Source: Selaginella tamariscina (taxonomy: Eukaryota > Streptophyta > Lycopodiopsida > Selaginellales > Selaginellaceae). From it: 64,000 nucleotides of DNA. Under the pieces are notes generated by a model, which was not told the origin of the DNA, did no database searches, and worked only from the letters and a program-made list of their open reading frames with translations. The position numbers and the translations under genes were made by a program. Shown here one piece after another: positions 9,914 through 20,299 of this stretch (position 1 is its first letter; every line of letters starts with the position of its first letter). The DNA lies in contig PUQB01000143.1 of NCBI GenBank assembly GCA_003024785.1, forward strand, positions 124,001 to 188,000, given 5' to 3'.

Positions 9914-11715
9914 TGTCATAGTTTTTATTATGACTCAACCCTTTACTTTGGACGTTGACTGTTGTTACCTACTGTACTATGTTGACAAACCCTAGATGTA
10001 GTGAGAAACAGCCCTGCTTAGTGCACTTAGGTGTTTAAGGGTAGTCCGGTCGGCTATCTTTAGATGTCGCGAGAAACTCTAAGCGAAGGTAGCACTTACC
10101 TTCTAGAAAACCCACCCCCGATTTTGACGTCCTAGTTAAGATGAGTTTGGCATGTTAAATAGGGTTAGGAACACCCCTAGGGTTGACCTAGCCCTAGGGT
10201 TGCCCTAACCCACGCCCTAAAACCCCTTGGTTAGGGTTTAGGGGTAGGGTTAGTGTGCAAACTCATCTCATTAACTAAGGGGCTGGCATTTAGTGCCAGC
10301 CCACTAACACAAACAGGAAAAGAGGGAGGGGGGGGGGGGGGCTCCATCACATAAATAAGGTAGAGTATACGTAGGAGAGCTCTTGGGTTCATGACTAAGT
10401 TTGTTGCTCTTCTGCCGATGCAAGCTGCAGCTTGTGTCGTTAAGGTACAACCCTCTGTTGTACGCGCCTAACTTCTAGACGACAGGGGTACGTCCCACCT
10501 TCGGGGTAGCTTACCCTTAACGTTGGCGAATCCATGCCTGGGAGGACTTGTCGGGATGCACGTTCCAAGAAGCAGAGGTTGAGGCTTGTCTCCAGCCTCC
10601 TCCTCCACGTCAAGCTAGGAGCAACACTCACAGCTAACTAGGGCACATTCGTGTCCTTGTCCAACTGTGGGCGTGGGTTCTTGATTGACAGGGTTTCCTT
10701 ACCGAGTCTTGAGGGATAATTGAGGGGTTCTAGAGTTGGCATTTAGGAGCCACGTTTCTGGCACTTGGTGCAACTCTTGAATCTAAGGGCTATGGCATGA
10801 TAGCCCACATCAGGGAAGGCAGTGTCACATGGAGATGTGACACTGGGGTAAACGTCACATGGTACAACGCCTGAGGCCCGCCCTTTGGGGTTATGTCATG
10901 GACTTGTTGCCAAGGGGTTGGATACTTTAACAAACAGACATGCTTGTGCTTGCACTAGGTGCTAAGCCTTGGGCATCTGCTCAAGGAGGTTAGGTCTCAT
11001 AATTAGGTGTGCTTTGGCACACTTGGCTAGGGGAGTGTTTTCCTTGGAATTCAAGGGTTGAACAACCTAGACATGTTAACAGGAGCCCTTTCGTGAGGCA
11101 CTCGCAAGGTCATGTGCTTAGGGTCATCCCAAACCTAGCCTTAGGGAGTTTGCTTAGCAGAACACTCGTGCCTGCCTACGGCACACACTCGTGTCCTCAC
11201 TAATACTAGCCCTAGGTCTAGGGTATAACTTGGCCACTCAAACCCTTAGGGGTTAGTCGTGGTTCAGGGTACCCCTTGTCGCCCTAAAGGGTTGTACTCC
11301 TGAATGAGGGTGATTCCTCAAGGGTAAGTGACGATGCCTTAGCTCTGTCACGGGGTATGTGGAACACACGTCTCCTTGATGGGGGTTAGGGCATGAGCCT
11401 GTCTAGGTCTTCTAGGGCAAGACCCTAAGTCAACTAGGGTTATCCCTCAAGGGTTTTGGGGTAGACACTTTAGGGAGACTTAGGCTAAACCCTAAGTCAA
11501 CTAGGTTATCCCTCAAGGGTTCTGGGGGCAGACATTCTAGGGAGACTTAGGCTAAACCCTAAGTCTCCTGTCCACTTGGGCATTAGAGTCTAACCCTAGG
11601 GGTCGTTGGGGTTGTTCTGGGAAACTTAGCGTTGCTCACACAGGGTGATGACGCCAATGGCCACCTGGCAGCCATGTGTTGCCACGTGTTGGCCCTTTGG
11701 GTTAAAACTCTAACA
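9914..11715 (+). repeat. 5' LTR, family A
   Basis: It matches 22774-24577 almost base for base by eye, apart from single-base changes and a longer G run near 10330. A TATA-like ACATAAATAAGG lies near 10350, a run rich in CCCTAGGG and TTAGGG-like words covers 10165-10250, and two copies of a 67-bp unit lie at about 11420-11570. Confidence 0.95.
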
Positions 11716-11717
11716 AT

Positions 11718-11730
11718 TGGTAACAGAGCC
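11718..11730 (+). other. Primer-binding site, initiator tRNA-Met type
   Basis: TGGTAACAGAGCC begins two bases after the 5' LTR end. It differs by one base from the common plant site TGGTATCAGAGC, which pairs with the 3' end of initiator tRNA-Met. Confidence 0.85.
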
Positions 11731-12995
11731 ATTCTCTGCGGTCAGTAGGACTACCTAAAGTTGTAGTGTGTTTCAAGGTTTAGTTAGTCCTAAATTTTTA
11801 AAGTACTCTATCACTTTCGGCTAATGTCTGAATTCTGTGCAGAGAGTTGGTCCTGAGAGGTATAACTCTTCAAAGAATATCTACTTATTAAGTGGGTGTG
11901 GGTTATGGACTCCAATGTCGAAGACACTTGGAAGACAACTTCCAAGTTGTATGCCAGGTTACTTTACCTTATGAATGTTTGGGTTAATTTACCATATACT
12001 TCCACAAGACGTGGCGTGTTAGTTTGTTCTAGCTTACAAAACTAAGTCTTGGAAGTGGGTCTTGTGATATCCTAAGTCTACACATTATTGAAAATTTTTC
12101 TTTCTTTAAGGTGTTTGAATTTGGGATAACACATGATTTAGAAACAGACAGTGTCCATTGAGTTTTGACTTAGGGCAAGATTCAATATCAAGTTCAGCAA
12201 TAGTGTTTAAATGGGGAAAGACTTATGTTCGAAAGTGCATCTTTGACTTCAGAAGAAGGGGCATACTCAAACATAAGAGTGAACACTACATTTTGACATA
12301 AAAGTGTAAATAAGCTCTCATTATAGTGCATGTTTCTGAGAGTGTAACTCTAGAAGCAGACTATGGTGTTGAACTTGTAATACAACAAAATGTCAAATAT
12401 TAACATATGATGAATATGTTAAGCAGTTGGTTCAAACATCCAATGTAATCAAAAGTATTGGCCGATGTTCGTAATATTTTGATGATGCTAGCTACAAGTA
12501 ACATTAAGTGAAATAGTTTACTAAGTTCAAGTTACCTAAATTGAACATGTACAACTTGAAACCTTAATTAGTTGTAAGCATGCACTCTGTATTCAAGTTA
12601 GCTAGCTCGGCTAACTTGATTATGAAATTATTTCATATGGGATCATAAGAATGAGCTAGAATAATAGATTTTGGCAGTAGACGGATTTAATGTTGCATCC
12701 CTATCAATGCAGCTTTTTGGATGGATGGCGTGATCTATCACAAAGAGTAATGTTGGAAACATACGTTTACATTTTCAGTTTATTGAGTAATGAAGGACTT
12801 GCATAGTGAAGGCGTTCGACGCACACTTGTGCATTTTCATTGTTAACTTTTTAATCTTGAAATCTGTAACGTTGTTTACAATGTGGGCATAAGCTCTTGA
12901 ACAAGGGTGATTCCTTGGTTAAGAAGAGCATGATTTGAGGTTCTCCAGTTTGTTTATCAACTAAGTAAGGAAACTTGCTAAGTTTGATAACTTAT
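11731..12995 (+). other. Internal leader of family-A element, no gene seen
   Basis: AT-rich, stops in all frames. A short frame starting at about 11905 (MDSNVEDTWKTTSKLYARL) could be a gag remnant but ends after some 47 codons and matches nothing I recognise. Confidence 0.5.
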
Positions 12996-13128
12996 GTTGA
13001 GAATGAGGATTAGCAAAAACCGGGCTTCGTACAACGAGCTTTTCGCATATTCCCGAATATCCAAGAATATTCTGTCAAATAAACGGGAATATTCTAGAAT
13101 ATTCTGCCAAGTAGATTATCTTTAACTT

Positions 13129-16100
13129 TCAATATAAAATGCCGACCAACAAGTGAAAAACGCTAATTATTTGCCGACTAGACTTAAAAGGTCGCAGGTT
13201 CGACATTGCGCTTGCAATCAACCAATAATCGATGCACTTCTGCTGGAGTAAGGGTCCACCTCTGTAAGAAGTAAGTAATCGTTGGGTCCAATCCAAGAAC
13301 ATGAGTGTACACAAAATACATGTGTTGGCAGGGGCTCCAGTTCTTGGCTTTCTGAAAAGTTGCACAAGTGCATGACGGAACAGTAAAATTGTTACCTTAG
13401 CAGATTGCATGCCTGCAGAGACAATGAAGGCCTCAGTCTTCCCTCTTTGAACCACCTTCACGTTGTTGATCCGACCTTGAAGAATCTTTGCCTGGTTGTA
13501 ATGTTTCTCATGTTCCTTGGACATTCTTGTTGGTGTTCACACACTCCGTCCATGGTATGTTGGTACTCTATGTGCTCCCTCTCCTCTTGGTGGTGATGGA
13601 CTACTGTCGTCTACCATTTCTTCAAGTCCCTCCAACTTGAATCCTGCTTTCAGAAGAGCTTCAACCTCATTTGCATTCAAGTTTGTTCCTTTTTGAACTG
13701 GCCAAACCTCTGGAACTTCTGGAATACTCTCAGGAGGAATCCCTGCATATGGTCGTCTGAAGCAACAAGAATCACGTGGGCAGAACCAAACATCTGATGA
13801 GTGAACTCAATGTTCCCAAATGCATTTGTATATTGCCGTCTACCGTGAAATACTAGTGCCGGTACACGATATGGATATCCTATGGGTCTGCCACACTTGT
13901 TGTTACCGTCCTGAGTGAGACCTAGACATTTCACCTGACTTGCCTCCCCAATGTGTCTGATGGCCCATTGAGTCATCAACGTCTCTCTTTCAGTGACATT
14001 GACATCTTGAAACTTGAGTTTTTTCCTGTGTGCATTTGGATGACTTGTTCTGCATATTGTGTGTCATGTCTATGTGTACGAAGCGCATCAATCCCATGGT
14101 CCCCAGTTGACGGTTGACGAACGGTTCGAACACAAACATTGTTGTAGAGGCAAACTCTAGACTTGCAAGATGCTCTTCATCACTAACAAGATTTGCAAAA
14201 GTTGTTGGAGACACTGATTTTCCCGCTGAAAGTTTCTGCTGTGCATGTTTCAGAAGAGTTTCCATGGAAGGACCTGTGTCTGAATATCTCCCTTCAAATG
14301 ATGCCTTGACCTTTGCACTTTGGAAAACAACATCTGTTAAATCTAACATTGTTGCCTCCAACAAAGGAACACGCTTCGTCAGCCTTGCTCTTCGTGCTCT
14401 TGCATGAACAACTTCGGAGTTGTTAGTGGTAGGCACATTCGCAACACCATCTTCTGTCAAGTCAATTATCTCTGTCATGGAAATATGATCTTCATGTCTT
14501 GCCCACCATGACAACCATGTTTGCAAAGCGCTAACGTTACTGGACCTGCCTTCCCAAAATGACTCCAACATTACTCGTCGTTCCAACTTATCTTGGTTGG
14601 TTAGTGCTGCAGGCCATGAGCGTGCAAGGTTCATGTGCTCCTCCCTGTGTTCCTCAAGTATCCACTTCTTTGTAACTTGATGCATTGACTGCATGTAATG
14701 GAACAAACAACTCCTTTCTCTTCCTTTCATCTTTGACCCATTGTTGAAAACTTGACGCAATGCTAACCAAATTGCACCTGACTCATTTGACATGAACCCC
14801 GCAAAGTTCACATTATGAAGTCCTTGCTTGCTGCACACTTGAAGCATAGTGTTCAAAAATTTGATCACCGCCACACTATCCTCCCTGATCATGTCACCAT
14901 AAGCAAGTGTCACCATCGACCTTAAACTACACAAATATAAGTGCATTATATTAGTAAGTATTTTAAAACATAGATATGTTAATACTTACAATGGATCATA
15001 GAGATGTATTCCCAGTGTACACCAATCATCAATACGATATGTGTGGTCTAGCACCACCCACTGCTGTTCGAGATCACCTCCAGATTGACACCTTCTAATG
15101 TAGTCTATTCCAGATCCTGGGCGGTAACCGTCATTTTGAAGATTAAAGGCTGCTCTTCAGCTCCGTTGAGGTCCATTCCGGATATGTGGATAACATGTAT
15201 GAATGGGATTGATAGCTTCTTTCTTTAACTGCAGAAGTCCTTCGTAACCTTCTTTGAAACGAGTGTCTCTTGTTCTAGCCTGAGATATCCATTCTCTTGT
15301 TCTACAGTGGAAAGGTTAAGCATCTCCAAAAGGACATAATAATTTTTTGCTTACCAGCAGTGATTTGTGAGTGGTAGTAGATCTGACAGAACCTTTTTCG
15401 TATGATACATCTCCAGAATCTGTTACCAGTTTTTCCAAAATTATATTGCGTGCTGCTTGAAACTCTATGACACGTTGATTAGTTCTTGGGGTTGCAGCGA
15501 CTGCTTTTTGATTGTCCTTTAGCTCTGTCTTTAGAGACCATGGATTCGGGTGGTCTACGTGGATGTTGATGTTCTCCAAGATGGATGAAAAGCCTCGTGC
15601 ATGTGATATCATCTGGAATTATGTAATATGCAACAATGGAGCATGTTTGCACTAGAAGGGGCTCATTGTTGCAATGCACACACTTCATTCCAAGCACTCT
15701 AACATCTGAAGATAACTGGACTTTATCAATGGTGCCCTTAAATTGGCAGTCATTTGCTTTCTTACTAAAGCTGATGAACGGACATGTTTCCTTTACGCAT
15801 TTCATGTGGCCAATACATGAACTGCGACTAACACGAGCTGGAACATTCCAATGTGTTGTGCAGCGTTGAGTCCAGTAATCACACCCATCCTTCCTATTCA
15901 TCCCTTTGTACTTGTCCTTCATTGTTTCGTGTGCTGGCAACTCGTAAATCACATTTCCGTTGCAATCTTCTGGACCTCAACAACTTGCTGAATCGATGAC
16001 GAGACCAGTTGCTTCCCAATCCTACATCTCTGACTATTGCGAAGTATTGTTACCATAGAATTGTCCCGATCTGTTGTCTCCAACCGGAATAGTGGTCCTT

Positions 16101-16325
16101 TGGAAGGAAGAAGTGTGTAATACACAAAACTGCTAGCTCTTGCCCTTCTGGTTCTACCTCAACATTCGTAGCATCTCCACCAACAACAGACATCAAATGC
16201 AGCACTTTAAAAGATTGCCAAGGTGGAATGTCAAATGCAGACCTGAGATCTTTCAAAGACAAATGCAATACCATCTTCATCTGCGGGAAGTCCTTGTCAA
16301 CAACATTGTAGCTGATTCTTGCCAT
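13129..16325 (-). pseudogene. MULE-type transposase, spliced, damaged
   Basis: Exon pieces read from about 16325 (MARISYNVVDKDFPQMKM) downward. A Cys/His-rich N-terminal part (DGCDYWTQRCTTHWNV, CVKETCPFISFSK, CVHCNNEP, IHLGEHQHPRRP; 15540-15950) resembles a WRKY/FLYWCH-type zinc finger. The catalytic part QQWVVLDHTYRIDDW, LRSMVTLAYGDMIREDSV and FAGFMSNESGAIWLALRQVF (15065-14770) resembles the MULE DDE fold, with C-x2-H in SCLFHYMQSM. An intron of about 43-45 nt (GT near 14991, AG near 14947) restores the frame. One in-frame stop near 15160 and a frame change near 14060 suggest it is dead or miscalled. The position usually held by the second Asp reads Asn (MSNESGA). The 3' part (13129-13979) is not recognised. 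Confidence 0.65.
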
Positions 16326-16429
16326 GTAGCAAAAATGGAACAAACAAAAGTTAAAATTCAAAGACAATGAACATATTATACACACGATGGTTAATGTGTT
16401 TGTTAGTCGTGAGGCAATCATTTCATTGA

Positions 16430-16845
16430 CAAATATTAAAAATAATATTAATTGCGTGCGTCTGGGTAGAAGAGTGAAATTAATTTATTTCGTCTAGGTA
16501 GGTTTTTTGTAAATTAAAAAGTTTTACTATGTACAAGTGGCGATCATGCATGCAATATGTTTACAGAAATTAGGTTGGTTTTTAATTGATTTAGGGCGGC
16601 TAGGGTTTTGCAATTAGGGCGGCTAGGGCAGCTAGGGCGGCTAGGTTTTCGTGGAGCAGGGCTCATTTGGGGGCATAGCATGGAGCAAGTGTGGCTCCAG
16701 AGATTAATCACAATTAGGCTTCCATTGAGGGGGTGAGTATTTTCTGATTTCTTCATGATCTGCTCATGATCTCTTCATGATCTGTTCATCTTTTTACATC
16801 TCTTCACAGTTGCAAGAAATTCGAGTCGGCGCCTGCCGACTCGGA
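16430..16845. other. Spacer between the two MULE genes
   Basis: AT-rich with a small cluster of AGGGCGGCT units (16595-16650) and TGATCT/TCATGATC repeats near 16755-16790. It probably holds promoters for the divergent genes; no clear element was identified. Confidence 0.4.
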
Positions 16846-16849
16846 CTAA

Positions 16850-17470
16850 CTTCGTTGTCCGTCCTAGTCGGCACAGTTGACTGGGGTGGACTGTTCTAGA
16901 TCCAGTCAACATTTTTGACCGGGGTTGACTATTCCAGCCCCAGTCAGCATTTTGACTAGGGTTGACTGTTCTAGTCCACCTAGCATTTTGACTGGGCCTC
17001 GCTTCGTTCCAGTCCCAAACTGGGCCTCCCTTTGTTGCCAGTCCCAGTCGGCATTTTGACTAGGGTTGACTTTTAGTCCCACCTAGCATTTGATGAGGCC
17101 TCGCTTCGTTCCCAGTCCCATACTGGGCCTCCCTTTGTTTGCTAGTCCCAGTCGGCATGCCGACTGGGACTCCCTTTGATGCCAGGCCCAGTCGCATTGC
17201 CGACTGCGCCTCCCTTTGTTGCCAGGCCCAGTCGGCACTCCCTTTTATGCCAGGCCAGTCGGCATGCCGACTGGGACTCCTTTGATGCCAGGCCCAGTCG
17301 GCATGCCGACTGGGACTCCCTTTGTTGCCAGGCCCAGTCGGCATGCCGACTGGGACTCCCTTTGTTGCCAGGCCCAGTCGGCATGCCGACTGGGACTCCC
17401 TTTGATGCCAGGCCCAGTCGGCATGCCGACTGGGACTTACAGCAACTGCTCTCTCAGTTGGCACGCCGAC
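16850..17470. repeat. 40-bp palindrome-containing minisatellite
   Basis: A unit of exactly 40 bp repeats at 17281-17440 and in more diverged form back to about 16850. Each unit holds the perfect 18-bp palindrome CAGTCGGCATGCCGACTG followed by a GGACTCCCTTTGTTGCCAGG-like linker. The array lies between the transposase and the ParB-like gene. Long frames across it on both strands only reflect that 40 is not a multiple of three and the unit lacks stops. Confidence 0.95.
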
Positions 17471-17537
17471 TGTGAGGGCTAGTATGTTTTTTTATTTTTT
17501 ATTAAACATCTTTGAACATTTATTATAGTTTTTTGTA

Positions 17538-20065
17538 GATGCGCACTTCACAACGTTTACAAGAAAAGAAGATGAAGGAGCCTACTGAGAGAGAAGCAGA
17601 AGCTAGAGCTACAATTCAGAGAGGGCGTCGGGGTCGTGGGAGAGGAAGTAGGAAGCTGGATGTGGTTTAGGAACAAGGACCTTCAAGTGATGCTCCAGTT
17701 GAACAGGCAATCTAGCAGGACTGGTCAGGAGAGCAAGAGGATGTAGTTCAACCCCAACAAGAACAATCAGACTTTGTTGAAGAAGTTGAGGATGATGTCT
17801 TACCACAGGAGACACAGGAGCAGACAGAAGGCACACAAGCCTCATGCGCAATGACTTTGTCGAGTGACGAAGAGGATGAACCCAAGAACAAGAAGACAAA
17901 GCAAAGCTGCTGGAGATTCAGAGGCTGCTAAGAAGAAGAAGAAGGGTAAAGCAGAAGTGCCAGATAATGAGGAAGTTTACAACATTGCAGCCAGCATGCA
18001 TTCGGAGAGTGCAGTGCGTCTTCTCGCGAAGATCACAATCCGAGAATATGGAGAGGCACCAGATGTCCCTATTTGCCAAATTCTGGGAAATGAACAGGTG
18101 CGGAGAGTCAATCCAGCGGATCTGGAATCTTTGACTAGGAGTTTCAAGAAGGCAGTTGGTTATTTGCGCAACACCACTCAGTTCATCCTTCAAGTTGGGG
18201 GTGCATTTGTGTGCATATGTGTCTCTGTAAGTGCTTATAATGTGTGTGCACGTGTATATATAGATTTATGATTGTGTTTATAAGATGCAGATCTGGCAGC
18301 ATTGAGAAGCGATGAAGTGATGTATGCTCAGCATTTGGCTTTTGAGGAGGAGCTTCAAGCTGTCATGTTCCGGCAATGGGCACCAATGCTTTTGATGAAG
18401 AAGTTCATCTGTTGGGATGGTAATCACAGGCTAAAGGTGCTTCAGAAGCTGTACATAGAAGACACGGAAGATAAGAATCAGTAGGTAGTGAGAGTGCGTT
18501 CAGGCTTCATCCGTGCTGGGGTCATGGATAATCTTCAGCTTGTGACAATGTTTCAGCAAATTAATAGGTAAACATAGTGACCTCTAGATCATAGGATTAA
18601 CTAACTTCGAGATTTTCAAATATGCAGTTCCTCCGCAACGGCAGTGCAAACCACACTGCCACATCTTCTGCTATCTGTGAAGACATGTTGCACCAGTGAG
18701 GAGGGCACAGCGAAGATCTTGGCCAGGCTCAGTGACAAGGAACGAGATGACATAAGAAAGTGGAAGGAAAGCGCAACTGGACAACAAGCTTGGCATCCAC
18801 TTCCGAATTTGATCTGTGCAAAGATTTTTTTTGAGGTACCACGTCTCACACTTATATTACTTAGTTGATTACGTTTGTGAATTACAGAGTGAGATTGAGA
18901 ATGATCTTGAGAAGGCTGCAAGGGCATCCAAAGGCAACAAATACCAGGAGCAACAACAGGTCTACATTAAGCATGACAAGCACATGATGAAGATCTTAGC
19001 CATCATCGATCCTGCATTGGGTGAAGAGTGGTTCGACAAGGTGACCCAAATCACATGGAAACAATGCAGATGGATGGGGTTGGAAAAGCTGTACGCACTT
19101 TCAAGGGCGAGAATTCCAAACGAGACGAGAATCATGTACTTCAATAAACTGGTACGTCTCGAACTGAAGAGAGAGCAAGAGACACTTGGATTGCCGGGTG
19201 TTCAGGATAAGGAGTGGATAAGGTGGTTTACTATCGATTTGTATTGGCGAGCGATCAGAGAGGAGGTAGTCCAGATTCTCACGGGACTCATCGAGGATGG
19301 CGAGTGGACTAGGCCGGTTACAGATTTCACGACTTGGTACGATGAAGTGCGGGTAAAATGCAAGAACGTGATGTTCCAGCCATTCCATGAGTGTGTGAAG
19401 TTCACTTACTCCATAGAGCTGAAAGAGTTCCTCGAACACGAAGAGACAGCAAGAAGGATGATTTGGAGGTAAGGATGATCTTCTTGACATTGTTACATTC
19501 TGACACTACTATATGTTCATTACAGGTATGTCGCAGCGAGAAAGGTGCCTCACACACCTGGGCAACCACCAACATGGGAGAAGGATCTCTACAATGAACA
19601 CTCAAAAGATCTCCCATGCATCTCATGGGATCCGGCAGAGGTCGACTTCATTAAGAAGACAAAGGCCAAGGCAAAGCGGCGTCAACCTGTGCAGCAGTCA
19701 AAGAAGAACTCAGATACAGTAGCTGGCACCTCCACTACTCGCGATCCAGCTGCCTTATTCAATTTATCTGAAATGCTACCATCGCAGGAACCATGGACAT
19801 TAAGGATGACTTGGTCACATTTGTCCCTTCACTTGCTACAACTCGAGGTGATAATTTCTTGGCGATTGATGACATCGAGGAGATGCAACAGGCCGTGCTC
19901 ACGGATGAGAAGGAAGAGGAGGTTCCTGACGCTAGACTGGTTCCTTATAGAAAAGTTCAGACACAGGTGGCCAGGTACCATATAGCTGACAGCCAGACTC
20001 GCTACCAGCATATTGCGGGAGAATATGGTTTCAACTTGGTGATCTTCGACCTTCCAAATGGTGGT
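17538..20065 (+). pseudogene. ParB/sulfiredoxin-like domain fused to start of DNA amino-methyltransferase, spliced, damaged
   Basis: Begins MRTSQRLQEKKMKEPTE with a charged Lys/Arg/Glu-rich N-terminus. VPICQILGNEQVRRVNPADL (18067-18126) followed by CWDGNHRLKVLQKLY (about 18410-18455) matches the ParB/Srx pattern in which a DGxHR motif (18416-18430) is the nucleotide-binding signature. A long helical middle follows (EEWFDKVTQITWKQCRWMGL, EWIRWFTIDLYWRAIREEVV). The last exon reads HIADSQTRYQHIAGEYGFNLVIFDLPNGG; FNLVIFDLPNG resembles methyltransferase motif IV (DPPY), with Pro and Tyr altered. Introns of 50-110 nt with GT-AG ends join the parts. Stops near 17668 and 17715, one at 18482 and a frame change near 17900 suggest damage. 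The methyltransferase is cut off after motif IV at the MULE end. Bacterial and phage ParB-methylase fusions are known; here the assignment rests on motifs only. Confidence 0.5.
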
Positions 20066-20206
20066 CTTCGACCTTCCAATATTTTTTGTTTTAGAATATT
20101 CCTAAATATTCTTAGAATTTAAGAAGATCGAAGATCACCAAGTTGAAACCATATTCACCGACTGAGCCAAAATCTTAAATTCTAAGAATATTTAGGAATA
20201 TTCTAA
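20021..20206. repeat. Two interleaved perfect inverted repeats (29 and 33 bp)
   Basis: Arm A 20021-20049 is the exact reverse complement of 20128-20156; arm B 20091-20123 is the exact reverse complement of 20174-20206. The order is A-B-A'-B', not a simple hairpin. Arm A lies in the coding end of the ParB-like gene and overlaps its DLPN motif. Confidence 0.95.
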
Positions 20207-20299
20207 GAATATTCTGGTAGATTCTTTAGAATATTCCGGGTCCAAGCCCAAAAGCCCGGAAGCCCGGAAGCCCTCTTTTTGTCGGGACTCGTTGAGAAT

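Larger units (their letters stand above)
13005..20290. mobile_element. Mutator-like DNA transposon (MULE), 7.3 kb, with accessory gene
   Basis: The 9-bp sequence GTTGAGAAT is directly repeated at 12996-13004 and 20291-20299, the duplication length of Mutator elements. The ends are imperfect inverted repeats, GAG-6nt-CAAAAACCGGGCTTC on the left and GAG-6nt-CAAAAAGAGGGCTTC on the right. It carries a MULE-type transposase (minus) and a second spliced gene (plus), transcribed away from each other with a 40-bp minisatellite between them. Sub-terminal zones at 13040-13110 and 20090-20240 are rich in GAATATTC. It inserted into the non-coding interior of the family-A LTR element. Confidence 0.75.

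Noticed and set aside
16850-17470. CRISPR array
   Set aside because: Units are contiguous 40-bp tandem repeats with no unique spacers, in a plant nuclear genome.
17060-17482. Overlapping long frames on both strands with CRLGLATKG or GPVGMPTG repeats
   Set aside because: They are produced by the 40-bp minisatellite, which lacks stops; no independent coding signal.
18644-18927. Minus-strand protein opposite the ParB-like gene
   Set aside because: Lies antisense to exons with good splice sites; no motif.
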